NCBI RefSeq assembly: GCF_000764305.2 | Contig: NW_025933406.1 | Location: 227,173-291,172, forward strand | Origin: Hyalella azteca | Lineage: Eukaryota > Arthropoda > Malacostraca > Amphipoda > Hyalellidae | Direction: 5' to 3' | DNA length: 64,000 bases | Shown here: in pieces, positions 47,676 through 57,950 of the stretch | How the letters are laid out: each line of letters starts with the position of its first letter | Numbering within the stretch: the first letter of the stretch is position 1 | Position numbers and translations under genes: made by a program | Notes under the pieces: model-generated | Databases searched by the model: none | Told to the model about the DNA's origin: nothing | Seen by the model: only the letters and a program-made list of their open reading frames with translations

Positions 47676-49005
47676 TTATTATTATTATTATTATTATTCC
47701 ACGAAGAGATTGTCGTGGCGTCTCGTTCAGATCGAACTTCGAGGGCACGTTACAAGCGGCTAAAAAACACAAGATGATAAAAACAGATGACATCTATGCT
47801 AAAACAGAGGACCTATGCCAAGACTGATGACGTCTATACTAGAACAAATAACACCTATGCTAAACCAGTAATATCCATGATAAATTAGATAACGGCTAGG
47901 CCTAAGATTCAAAGGCTCTACGGAAAAGTTCTGTTTTTAGGCGTCGACGAAACAACGTCAGCGAAGAAGCAGATGTCACCGATGCTGGCAGACCATTCCA
48001 TGTTCTGGCCGCAGCGACCGGGAACGCTCTGTCGCCGACGGTGGACAGACGTGAGGNAACATCCAGCAACCCGCCAAGGTCATGGGTTGGTAAGGTAACG
48101 TGACAGACCATGCCGAAGGCAGACAGCAGATCGTTCAGCTGACGCGCCCATTGGTCGTCGGCACGATCCAGTCGAACATTAAGATCACCAGTGATAAAAA
48201 CGTGACCGGTGAGGGTCACAAGTCTAGTTAAAACATCGCTTAATTCAACAAAAAAATCACGTGTGACAGCAACTGATCCGGGACGATAGATGACGACAGC
48301 AACACATGCGAACGAGCCGCAAGCGACCGTGACACACAGCAGCTCGAAGGTGGTGGGTCGGGAGCCGATGTCGAGCCTGGTCAGATTCACGCCGCAGGCG
48401 ACGGTCGCTAGTCCGCCGTGATTCGTCACTAGGGTGTTGGGCTGCGCGCGAGGCCGTGCACGCTCGACCACTTGGAGTCCCTCAGCCCGAAGACGCGCGA
48501 TGGAAACCGAGTCAGCATCATGCCAGGTCTCGGTCAAGAAGACGACATCCAGAGAGCGCGAGCGGCGGATGTGAAGGAACTCATCAACTTTGTTGTTCAG
48601 TGAACGGATGTTTAGGCTGCCGAACATTAACCGGCGACACGTCTGCGCGGAGTGACGATCGACATGGACACTGCGCAGGTTATGAGGCCTGCGAGCCGAC
48701 ACAGGTCCACGTTCAGCAGCAGAAGGATCAGCCGACGTACAGTCTAGCACAGGTGGCTGCCGTCGTGGCAACGGCCGATTGCCAATTATCACAAATGCAC
48801 CACCGTCGCACACAACCCGATACATGGCGGCAGTACGCCTCTTACGACCGGCACGGCATCCGCGATAAGACAGACGAGGGGCGGGAGTAGCAACGAGCAA
48901 ATTGACTCTTTGACGTACGGATGGATCGAGGGTTGCAGCGGCTGGCCGCAGGCCAAGCAGCTGCATTGTCGAGTAGGCTAATGGTGCCATGGATATCAGC
49001 CCAAA
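47676..49005 (-). mobile_element. Internally deleted non-LTR retrotransposon
   Basis: The minus-strand element runs from about 49005 (5') to 47676 (3'). It has an endonuclease part, a C-terminal RT tail and a 207-bp 3' UTR. The 3' end carries the stem-loop ccacgacaatctcttcgtgg (complement of 47699-47718) followed by (TAA)n at 47676-47698. It is much richer in G+C than its surroundings. The central part (rest of endonuclease and whole RT core) is absent, and a single N (48057) sits exactly at the join. Confidence 0.88.
47902..48990 (-). pseudogene. LINE ORF: AP endonuclease fused to RT C-terminal tail
   Basis: 362 codons open across an N. Residues about 120-310 form an exonuclease-endonuclease-phosphatase domain: SLNIRSLNNKVDEF (catalytic Asn), DVVFLTETWH (catalytic Glu), GHVFITGDLNVRLD (Asp and Asn). 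The final SDH motif is missing because the frame jumps after GGLLDV to RLSTVGDRAFPVAAARTWN, the usual end of an RT ORF. The intact ORF should be roughly two or more kilobases longer. It is either a real internal deletion or an assembly collapse. It cannot mobilise itself. Confidence 0.88.
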
Positions 49006-51354
49006 TCAAATCACATGTGTACGTAATTTATACATGTGTTATACATTTATACATTTATACATGTGTGTAATACATGTGTACGTAATTTGTACCAAAACTT
49101 CCAACGGTGTAGGTATATATAGTAGATCGTATAGTTATTAAACTAATTAACGTCTGATATATATGTAATTACTGTTATAAATATATTGAATGGAACTGAT
49201 GTTAGATCAGGAAATGTCATGCGTTGTAGTAGGATGTGTATACGTTGCATTAAACAATTGTGAAAAACTTGAACATTGAAAGGAATTCACCAGTGTATCC
49301 TGGAATGTTTATCAAAGAGAATTTATCAACACATTTATTTAATCCTGCTGGACCAAAGCAAACAAACAGTGGGTCCCTCGAACACAATTCAAACTATCAC
49401 CGAAAAAAGCAATAGCATGATAATGTTTCCCGTAATATTTGCAGGATTGTAAATGCATCAGTTATATAATTACTCAAAGTCTTTTATATAAATTTTACCG
49501 ATGGGACACTTAGGACCCAAAATTACCGCATGAAAAACTAAACCATGTATAATTTCCCGAAATTTGCAACTAAAAATTCAGTGATTACCTTCTCATTAAT
49601 CAAATTTTTTTTAATTAATAATAGCAAATTATAGTCGTTCTAATAATAAGTATGATCTTTGAAACTCGGAGGAGGATTTGAGTATGTATAATATGAGACT
49701 TGGACCTCAGAAGTTGGTTTAACTGAATGCTGACATATCACTCTGTTAAAAATAAATAGTTTGATATTTTATTGTCACTTATCGAATTTTAGCAAACATT
49801 ATTAAATAATTTCAACTCTGTAATTGTGTAAATATTTACCGATGATAAAAGATTGGATAAAACAAGATGCCTTTTTTCTTTTCCACTATAGTATAGTGTA
49901 GTTTTGATATAGAATCCTATATCACCTAAAGAATTGAACTCCTTAGAAAATGCAAGCCTGGGTGCCTAATGTTTACGTCATAAAAGTTTTCTTTACACGC
50001 AACTGTTATGTATTTCATTCAATAGCAAAACCATAGCACACAAAAGAACGAGTTTTATTGTTTTACAAGTGTGTGCTTGAGAACCAAGACGGCCAAATCG
50101 GTAGACAATAAAGAAGTATATTTGATTAATGAGGAAAAATCTTGAAACCAGTAGGATGCTGATTTGATTCGTTGTGATCGTTCGATGCACACAAACACAT
50201 TTGACCAGAATGAAAATTTGCGCAAGTGAATAGACTAAACTGAATTGTCGAAAGCATATACGTATTATACAGGACGTGCCAATAGCTTCCAGCAAGAAGA
50301 ACCAAAATGCGAAGGCGTTCCCAATAACGCTGCGAAGAAATTTCACTCGAGCACTGAACGTGAGTAGGTTTTGAGCGGCATTGTAAGTCCACAGTTAGGT
50401 TGCTCCACAGATCCAACCAACGCAAAATTTTCAAAGAACCCCAGCGGAATTTTTCTTAAGGAGTTCCAAAAAGCGCGACTTCCTTGGATAAAATAAAGAA
50501 ATTCTTTTTCAGGAGAAAATAAAAGAAAATAAAGAAATTCAACAGCACCACAAATAATATTGGTACTACATTTCTTGTGTAAACCAAGCGAGTGACAATT
50601 ATTGATTAGAAAGGTCAAAATAAACACTTATGAAACGTTATTTTAATATAATTTGTACATTTGTGAGCATAAATTGCTAATCTAAAATTTTTGTCGGATT
50701 TCGCTAGTTATAGTTACCATAACACATACTATATAACGTAAAGTCTAAGCGAGTGTGGACACTCAAGGTATAAGATCGTTAATAACATTACAATTTCACC
50801 TCAATAACATTTCAGCAGCATATCAGCCAAATAAATGTCACTTACCACGAGTCATGACGAACAGTAAATTATAAAATAAGTAAATCATACTACAATAAAA
50901 AAATATCACAACTTTGGGTAAATCTGGTTTTCGAACATTTAAATTTTCGTATTAAACAACCCTTGTATTACAGTTTACCTACCATAGAGGTCAGTAATTT
51001 GTTGCATTAAAAATGCCAGAGTCCCGGGAATACAGAACGAATATTTTAGTGGAGAAATAAGGAGTGAATTTATTTCTCAGAAAACAGAAATATCTAGAAA
51101 ACGAAATTTAATGAAAGCCAGCACGCTCGACGTTTGGCTGAGTTCGAAACTTTCCGTACGCAATTAAACGTATACAGAACATGAAACTTATCACGAACTA
51201 ATGAGATAGTAAATTCATCGTGCACTTAGTGACAGGAAAGTCGTGAGGGGAAAAAGAATCACAATTTCTGGGAAGAAAAAATAGTGGCTTTAATGCCCGG
51301 AGTTCACGAATTATGGTATATTGTTGCCTTGAATCAATCCGTTACACAATGCAC
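49006..51354. other. Intergenic
   Basis: AT-rich. A short duplication, acatgtgtacgtaattt, occurs at 49014 and 49074. No gene was recognised. Confidence 0.5.
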
Positions 51355-52125
51355 TGTACAGGACACATCACTGCAGAACACACAACACCACATCACACAT
51401 CACTGCTAGACACACAACACCCATCACACATTACACATCACTGTATCACACAACACTATATCACACATCACCACATAACATAACACCATATCACACATCA
51501 CTGCATCACGCATCACCGCATCACATAACACCACATCACACATCACTGCAAGACACAGTACAACACATCACGAATCACGACATCGCACAACACCACATCA
51601 CATATCACTGCAGGACACAGTACAACACATCACCCATCACACAACACCACATCACACTTCACTGCAGGACACAGTACAACACATCACGACATCAAACATC
51701 AGCACATCAGACAACACCACATGCCACATCACTGCAGGACACAGTACAACACGTCGCAACATCACACATCACACAACACCACCTCGCTAAACTCTTACAA
51801 ACACCGCCTGGACAGCACTCAAACGGACCTGTGCCCCCAATGTCATTCACTCCCCCACACCGTCAAGCATCTTCTGCTCGAGTGCCCGGAGCTGGCAGCA
51901 CCCAGGCGCCGGCAGGCATAACATCCATCACGCAGTTGTGGTCCGAGCCGGCTCGGGTGGCGGCTTTCCTGCGCGGCGCGGGCTTCCTGGCGTGACCGGG
52001 GCTCGGGGAACATCAACAACAACAACACCACATCACATATCACTGCAGGACACAATACAACACATCACGACATCACACATCAGCATATCACACATCATCA
52101 CACGACACATCACTGCAGCAGGAGG
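51355..52125. repeat. CATCAC minisatellite in the 3' flank of HMG20
   Basis: Units built from acatcactgcaggacacag, tacaacacatcac and acaacaccacatcacacatc fill 51355-51780 and 52012-52125, interrupted by a LINE fragment. Its near edge includes the HMG20 stop codon (52110-52112). Confidence 0.9.
51783..51995 (+). pseudogene. LINE 3'-terminal fragment
   Basis: The + strand reads LNSYKHRLDSTQTDLCPQC, HTVKHLLLECPELAAPRRRQ, then after a one-base frameshift GITSITQLWSEPARVAAFLR and GAGFLA stop (51993-51995). The CxxC...H...C zinc-knuckle and the WxxPxxVAxFLRxxGF ending are typical of the end of a LINE ORF2. It ends in (CAA)n at 52012-52025. The 5' side begins within the minisatellite. Confidence 0.8.
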
Positions 52126-52255
52126 CCCGTCACAATGTGCTGGACGGTGAGCTGCACGGAGCGGTTGAGGGCGGCAGGGGGCGACGCGGTGAGGGCGGCG
52201 TGCAGGGACGCCAGGTATTCGTCTATACATTTGGCCGTGGGTGGCGTCGTCCAAC
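52110..52255 (-). CDS. HMG20A: HMG20 exon 7: C-terminal helix and stop
   Basis: The acceptor is ataacacacag|GTTGG. It encodes GWTTPPTAKCIDEYLASLHA then ALNRSVQLTVQHIVTGLLLQ and TGA at 52112-52110. IDEYLASLHAAL fits the family tail (LDFYMxRLHxxI). The last codons and stop merge into the CATCAC minisatellite that fills the downstream flank. Two decayed copies of the acceptor and exon start lie 148 and 292 bp upstream. Confidence 0.92.
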
Positions 52256-55200
52256 CTGTGTGTTATTTGATCAATTACCTCAATTATATCAATTATAAAC
52301 GATTATTATGCATTACCATGTGTAATTTATTAAACAATTATCTATGTTTTTTTTTTTAGTGGGACGCCATCTATGCATTTGGCCGCGTCTGGGGTCGTCT
52401 AACCTGTGTGTTATTTGAACAACTATATAAATTATACACGATTATTATGCATTACCATGGGTAATTATTTAACAATTATATAATTGTTTATGTTTTCTAT
52501 TTTAGTGGGACGATAGTTCCATTTGGCCTGGGGTTGTCCAACCAGCATGTTTTTTGAACAATGACACAAACATGAAATATGACGATAACTAAAATGCAAA
52601 GCTTATTAGACAAATCAATTAATGATACTAATCAATGGCAAGTCCTCACCTGGGGCGGGAGTGGAGGTGAAGGCAGCGGCCAGATCCTCTCTGAGCTTAC
52701 TGAGGTGACGTTGCAGAGCCTCCGACTTCTTCTTCAGCTCTGCAGTCTCTGCTTCGTACCTCTGCAGGCTCAGTCTGTAACGTGCCAGTTAATAACAAAC
52801 AATTATTATATTCTTATGCTTGAATTGGTATTAACAGACACATAACTAAAAACAATCATCCTATAATTTGCCAGTTATTTATTTGCTCATAAATATATAT
52901 TCATGTTAGCCACGTAACTAAGAATAGGTACATTTCATCAAATATTTGGGGAGTGAGGACTGAATACCAGAGACTCGTTTACATATACCAGGTCCTGAAT
53001 GGAGGTTTCCATACAGGAAACTGAATGTGTGAGGTTCTAAACCGAATGAGTAAGGAAACCAATGAGTCGAGTTGAATGGAAGACCAAATCCGTAAGGAAA
53101 CTTATGGTTGTAGGTTCGAGAACAGTAAGTTGCAGTATCATGAGATATATTCAAGTTTAAATGTACTAGCATAAAATGCGCGTTACTTCATAACATAACA
53201 TGCACGTTACTTCATAACATAACATGCACGTTACTTCATAACATAACATGCACGTTAATTCATGTCACACAACATGGCCGCTACTGCCCACGTCACCTGC
53301 AGGAGTCGATGTGCTTGTGTAACAACGCGTTCTGCTCCTCGCACTCAACGTTAGACTTGCGCAGCTGCCGCAGCTCTGCCTCGCGACCTGCAGCAACGGT
53401 ACACTCAGTGGCAAACAAGACAACCAAAACTGACAATCAGCATAAATAAACCTTAACACAAACTAAACAAACAAGCAAACAAAAATAAACTTTAAACACC
53501 AAGAGAAATTCAAAAGCAAAAAAAAAACGCCAAGCAAATTCACCATATCGACATTGAAACAATTTTGGAGTCCAGCTCCATCATCAGTTCGACAATCTAA
53601 AAATGAATACAATAATTTTATAATTAAAAATTATAAAAAATAAATGATTGTATTCATTTTTAGATTGTCGAACTGATGATGGAGCTGGACTCCGAAACGT
53701 TTTCAATATCGATATGGTGAATTTGCTTGGCGTTTTTTTGTTTTTAAATTCCTTGTGAACTTGCAAAATAAGCAGTCTGATAATATAAGTATACTTTAAC
53801 ACCAAGAAAAAGCACAAGAAACTCTAACAAGAGCAGAGCCACATCAAACATAAATAGAATATAAAAAAAACATTAAGTATTACATCGCTCTCCGTCATTT
53901 ATTAGCATTAGTCATTTTTTATTCTCATTCTTGCTATATCTCATTTTCAATAACCTATTATTTATTCTCCTACAGTCCTCTGCCACCAACAGCACAAAAC
54001 AACAAATTTTAATTACAATAAAATTAATAGAATTAATTCCATTTCATGAGCAATGTGTCGGCGAATCAGCAGAGCTAGCAACAAAACATAAGATTGAAAA
54101 AAGTAATCACAACAGATAAAAGTAGATATATTAAGATATAAATGAAGAGGCCAAGTATTACAGAACAAACCTTTATTGTGCCTCAAGAACTGCTCCGTGA
54201 AGATGGGAATTTCGAGTGGTAGTGAACTATCATAGAAACTCTGAAATTATATAAAAAAATCATTTTAGCAATCAGATGTTCCCATCCACAATTCAAATTT
54301 AACATATATTGTAAATAATCGTTATTGCATCTGCTGAAAATTAATTTAGCAATTGATAATGGTACTCCTTGAAAAAGTATGTACGAGAAAGTAAGTTATG
54401 AAGTAGAATATTTTGGCACAAGAGATACTAATTGTGTTAAAAATGCTCAACTCAAGTGAAGAATTATGATTAATTCAAGGAAGAAACTAAACAGTAGGTA
54501 AATAAATGAGCCGGACCCTCATATCAACATCGCCATAAGAACTAGCCAATCTGAAATGAGGCATATGTAAACAAACATTGTCAATATATAATAGATAAAT
54601 AGAATTTTATGCAGACAATAACACTTATATGTCAAAAAACATGAACAGTATATATAATATGACATCTTTGCTTGACAACAGAAATTGAAGAATTCCTCAC
54701 ATTTGTAATTTCTATAATTGTGTCCAGAAAATATCAGATTAATTATCAAAAACGTACAAAATCATCACTGTCATCTTTGGCTTGCGTGACAATGCCATTG
54801 GAGATCAAAGATGGGCATTCCCGCCTGGGACGTTTAGTGTCAGGAGGAGTGGAAGCCTCATCTTCAATTGGGGTCTTGTGTGGGGCAGTGAGGTCTTCCA
54901 TATGAAGCTTGTTTGGGGTTGTCATGGCAGCGTTGATGTTGACAGCAGATTCATCAGCAAGGCTTTCTTCTTGTTGCTTTTGCTGTGCCATGAAATTCTT
55001 ATACGAGTCAGTCTTTGTGTACACCAACAGCTCCTTCTGGTACCTGTCAAGTCATACCATTTTTATCAGTGTAAACCAACAGCTCCTGGTATCTGTTAAG
55101 TCAAACCATTTTTATCAGCTTTCAAGGAAAATATTCATCAAAAATACTCATTTTAACATAATTGGCTCTCAAAAAATATCATACTTTCATGAAATGACTA

Positions 55201-56832
55201 AGAAACAACCAAATACGAACATAAATGAATGAATTGAAGTTTCACATTGGAAAAATATAATTTAAAATATGGTACTGAAATAGTTCCCATTTTGGACATT
55301 AAACTACTCTGAAAGCATGATAATTAAAATAAGCCTATATTTAAACTTTACCAATGATACCACCTGCCATAGATCTGGATTATTAATAACGTATGAAGAC
55401 ATCTTTAGATTTTTATCTTAAGATATTTGGTAGTAACATAAGCAATTCTTAAACAAATAAAAAGACAGAAAAATTTGTTAGTTAACAAATTCATTTCCAT
55501 TACTGAGACGAAATAAAATCATATTAATTATGTTTTACAAACAAATGTATGTAAAGACAGTTTTGAATTGACAGAATTGATACACAATTCAAGAATAGCG
55601 GTACACTAGAATAATGCTTCATCACATTTACTTTTCAAGTAGTATAGTTAATTCATTTAGAATGCTTTAATGCATTAGTTCTGTAAATCCATATGCAAAA
55701 ATAACAAGTTGATGCAAGCATACTTGGACACCGTAAGTACATTAAATAAATGTAAAAACACAAATAATAAATTTATACAAATACACGATTACAGTGCATT
55801 TCTGCCTGTACATTTATAAATGATGTTGAGAGTAAATATTGTATCTGGGTTCACCTTTCCTTTTCGACTTCAGAAGCATCAAGGTATTTCTGCTTCTGAG
55901 CAGCATCCATACCAGCCCATTTGTGGGCCACAATCTTGGCCAGCTCAGCAAAGGAGGGCGGAGACTCGCTAAGTCGTAGCTCCTCCCTCTGTGCCGCCAT
56001 GTACAGCATGTAGCCTGGCGAACAGGTTGGAATTATATATAAGAATGGTGGTTCATACATTAAAGATCAATTAACCTTGGTAGCTTAATTAATTTTAAAA
56101 TATCAGCTAAAAATAAAGTAATAATATATTTTTAGCTGCAAAGGATATATGCACTTGTTACCTCTCATGAAATATGGACTTGGTAAAATTGTGAGAATGC
56201 ATACTGATCACAGAATGGACACCACTGAAGTTTCAGCAAAGTTAAGACTGAAATGTTTGAGATTGCAAATCAGATTAGATATTATTTCTGCAAACAATTT
56301 AGTCAGCAACAAATGATGGAAAGCCAATAAAAAGAAAAGATGCCTCACCTGACAGGGGAGCTTTAGGAGCATCTTTTGGTAAACATCGTCTTTTGCGACC
56401 TCTTGGCCAGCCTTTCTTTCTGGCACTTAGCTGACCAGGTGGTGCACTGTTACCTCCACTGGCACATGCTTTGATGTCAGTTACACAAGCAATGGCAGCA
56501 ACATCAGCATTTGGATTATTACTGTGAGTAATAGGTGTCACTGGCATTGCTGATGCTGCTTCAAGAGATCCAGTAATATCTGGAGCTGTTTCAAACTCAG
56601 AGGGGCAGTCAGGGACAATACTCTTCTCAGGAGTGTTTTTTATCATCTCAAAAGAGTTATTTAATGCAACTGGAACATCTTTGTCTTTGTCTGAATCAGA
56701 TGTGATAGCTACATCTGCTGGTGGATTTATTTTTTCTGAGGCAGTGTTTGGCTGAATATTAGTAGAAATCCTGGGAAGTTGCACTGAAGGGTTGGTGGCA
56801 TTGGTCTCTTGTTTTTCATCATTCAGATCCAT
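52110..56832 (-). CDS. HMG20A: HMG20A/HMG20B-type HMG-box protein; spliced, 7 coding exons
   Basis: Coding exons, 5' to 3' on the minus strand: 56832-56349, 56014-55855, 55043-54758, 54240-54171, 53387-53297, 52774-52650, 52255-52110. All borders are GT-AG, the phases agree, and the sum is 1362 nt (453 residues plus stop). The order is a Ser/Thr/Pro-rich N-terminus, a basic patch GWPRGRKRR (141-149), an HMG box (about 155-223), the family motif PIFTEQFLRHN (322-332), a coiled coil AELRQLRKSNVECEEQN onward (about 335-395), and a C-terminal helical tail. This order and these motifs are specific to HMG20A/BRAF35-type proteins. Family knowledge: they bind bent DNA and associate through the coiled coil with LSD1-CoREST-type complexes. 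Vertebrates have A and B paralogues, so the A label is only the nearest name. The start is ATG in GCCATGG; a longer frame upstream has no ATG. Confidence 0.95.
52228..52560 (-). repeat. Tandem partial copies of HMG20 exon 7 start (period about 145 bp)
   Basis: The + strand motif catttggcc...caacctgtgtgttatttga occurs at 52228 (functional), 52376 and 52520, with the AT-rich intron between copies also repeated. On the coding strand the middle copy keeps the acceptor (cacacag|GTTAGACG) but reads straight into a stop. The third copy has lost the AG. Confidence 0.88.
52650..52774 (-). CDS. HMG20A: HMG20 exon 6: coiled coil, second part
   Basis: The acceptor is gcacgttacag|ACTGA and the donor is CCCCAG|gtgagg. 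It encodes LSLQRYEAETAELKKKSEAL and a second helix LSKLREDLAAAFTSTPAPG; the last part matches the ALTASFASLPVPG-type ending of the coiled coil in the family. Confidence 0.94.
53170..53265. repeat. 24-bp minisatellite in HMG20 intron 5
   Basis: Four copies of ataacatgcacgttacttca, with spacer taac, ending 32 bp from exon 5. Confidence 0.93.
53297..53387 (-). CDS. HMG20A: HMG20 exon 5: coiled coil, first part
   Basis: The acceptor is gttgctgcag|GTCGC and the donor is TGCAG|gtgacg. It encodes GREAELRQLRKSNVECEEQ and NALLHKHIDSC, a heptad-rich helix matching the family's AELRRLRKxNxxFEEQNxxLQ region. Confidence 0.95.
53526..53734. repeat. Foldback element in HMG20 intron 4
   Basis: The arms are 53526-53613 and 53647-53734, about 88 bp each and roughly 94% complementary, with a 33-bp AT-rich loop. 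They begin aacgccaagcaaattcacc and end in the complement. The homology continues weakly outward through A/T-rich sequence. Similar direct sequences, actttaaacaccaagagaaa (53489) and actttaacaccaagaaa (about 53793), flank it, possibly a target duplication. Confidence 0.9.
54171..54240 (-). CDS. HMG20A: HMG20 exon 4: PIFTEQFLRHN motif
   Basis: A 70-nt exon between ataatttcag|AGTTT and AAAG|gtttgt. It encodes SFYDSSLPLEIPIFTEQFL. The peptide PIFTEQFL-x-HNK is strongly diagnostic for HMG20 proteins and precedes the coiled coil. Confidence 0.94.
54758..55043 (-). CDS. HMG20A: HMG20 exon 3: end of HMG box and acidic/Pro linker
   Basis: The acceptor is cttgacag|GTACC and the donor is GATTTT|gtacgt. 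It begins YQKELLVYTKTDSYKNF, the family's post-box helix, then a variable linker with TKRPRREC (a possible nuclear localisation signal) and an acidic end DDSDDF. A second acceptor plus a partial copy of the exon start lies 49 bp upstream at 55092. Confidence 0.94.
55022..55120 (-). repeat. Tandem partial copy of HMG20 exon 3 start (period 49 bp)
   Basis: On the coding strand, cttaacag|ATACCAGG at 55092 duplicates the real cttgacag|GTACCAGA at 55043. If used it would read RYQELLVYTDKNGMT and stop. Both copies include the intron tail gataaaaatggt. Confidence 0.85.
55855..56014 (-). CDS. HMG20A: HMG20 exon 2: HMG box
   Basis: The acceptor is ttcgccag|GCTAC and the donor is GAAAG|gtgaac. It carries most of the HMG box: GYMLYMAAQREELR, FAELAKIVAHKWAGMD, QKQKYLDASEVEKER. 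The conserved W in HKWAGM and the KQKYLD helix are present, so the DNA-binding fold looks intact. Confidence 0.96.
56349..56832 (-). CDS. HMG20A: HMG20 exon 1 (coding): N-terminal region and basic patch
   Basis: It begins MDLNDEKQETNATN in a strong start context (GCCATGG). The middle is low-complexity, rich in Ser, Thr, Asn and Ala. It ends KAPLSG at donor CAG|gtgagg. An upstream acceptor, cattcttctag|ACTATT, puts the exon border near 56872, so at least one noncoding exon should lie further upstream (above 56.9 kb). Confidence 0.93.
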
Positions 56833-56872
56833 GGCAGTTGGGAATTTAAACACAAAACTTCAATAAAATAGT

Positions 56873-57334
56873 CTAGAAGAATGGGAAATCTAAAAAAATT
56901 AAATATTTTTATTGAAGTACTAGTCAAGTTAATTTTTCATTCAGATGCATAAAGAAAAAACTTCCACTTATTTTTATATTATGTAATGTAATATTATGTA
57001 TGGTATACTCTGCAGCTCAGCTTAGCAGGCCATTCTGGGAATTGGGGAGAAGCCAACCCTGAAAGCCTATATGAGAGAAAAAAAAACACAAATGAGATAA
57101 AAACAACCATAATTGCAGTCAATTTCACCCATTATCATTCTTGCCTAATTTTTTTTAAATAAATAAAAATATCATATTTTCATTATGGATTTTTTAAAAA
57201 TTGTAAAATAATAGTTTTTGTTGTTTTTACCTGAAATTTCAAAAAATTCTGCCCAAAATTACAAATTAGTATAGCAATTGAGCAAGCTAGAACATCTGAG
57301 ACAGTCATCTGACAGACAGAACATCTAAAATCTG
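56873..57334. other. Upstream flank or 5' intron of HMG20
   Basis: AT-rich; no exon could be identified with confidence. Confidence 0.4.
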
Positions 57335-57545
57335 CAGTCAGATTTCAATCCCTGTGGGAAGGATCACTTTCTGTGGCAGGGCCAAGGCTGTTTAACATCC
57401 TACCAAAGGATCTAAGAGAGGGGGACTGGGGGAGTTCACCCTGGAGGCCTTCAAGAGACAACTGGACAAGGACATGTTCCTGGCCTCTGGGCAAGCTGCA
57501 CAATCCCTGATCGACCTCCTCTGCAACAGGATTGGAATTTTCCTA
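57335..57545 (+). pseudogene. LINE RT C-terminal tail fossil
   Basis: The + strand reads SLWEGSLSVAGPRLFNILPK and DLREG. After a frameshift at about 57425 it reads GEFTLEAFKRQLDKDMFLAS. This is the usual last segment of a Jockey-type ORF2 (GPRLFNxLPxxLR...FKxxLDxxL). Nothing else of the element remains. Confidence 0.78.
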
Positions 57546-57950
57546 CTTATTTATGAAATCTCGCTGCTCTGGTGTGAAAACTTTTTAATACATTTAGAAA
57601 CTTGCGGCCCCATTGGGCACTTTTGTTAACAATCAGATTGGAGATTATTCATCTGGCGGGAATCTCATGGTTCTGGAAATGGTGGGAAAGCTCTAGTCAC
57701 AGCCCTAAAGAGAGATGTTGTTGCTGGAAGGCATTATTGCTTTTCTCCACTCAACCCATCTGTGTCATTAACCAATTTTCATACTTAATGCATCCTTTTG
57801 TTTCATATCGTTTCAGAACAGATATAATAATTAAATTCCAACCAAGTAAAATTCAAGCTAATAATTAAAATGCTGCCAATACAGCCCAAGGTATCAAGAT
57901 AACTCTGCAATACTGTTGGGTGGGTGAAGCTCTTCCAGATAATGTATATA

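Noticed and set aside
56833..56853. A start seven codons upstream of the HMG20 ATG
   Set aside because: The codon there is GTG, while the ATG at 56832 has an excellent context (GCCATGG).
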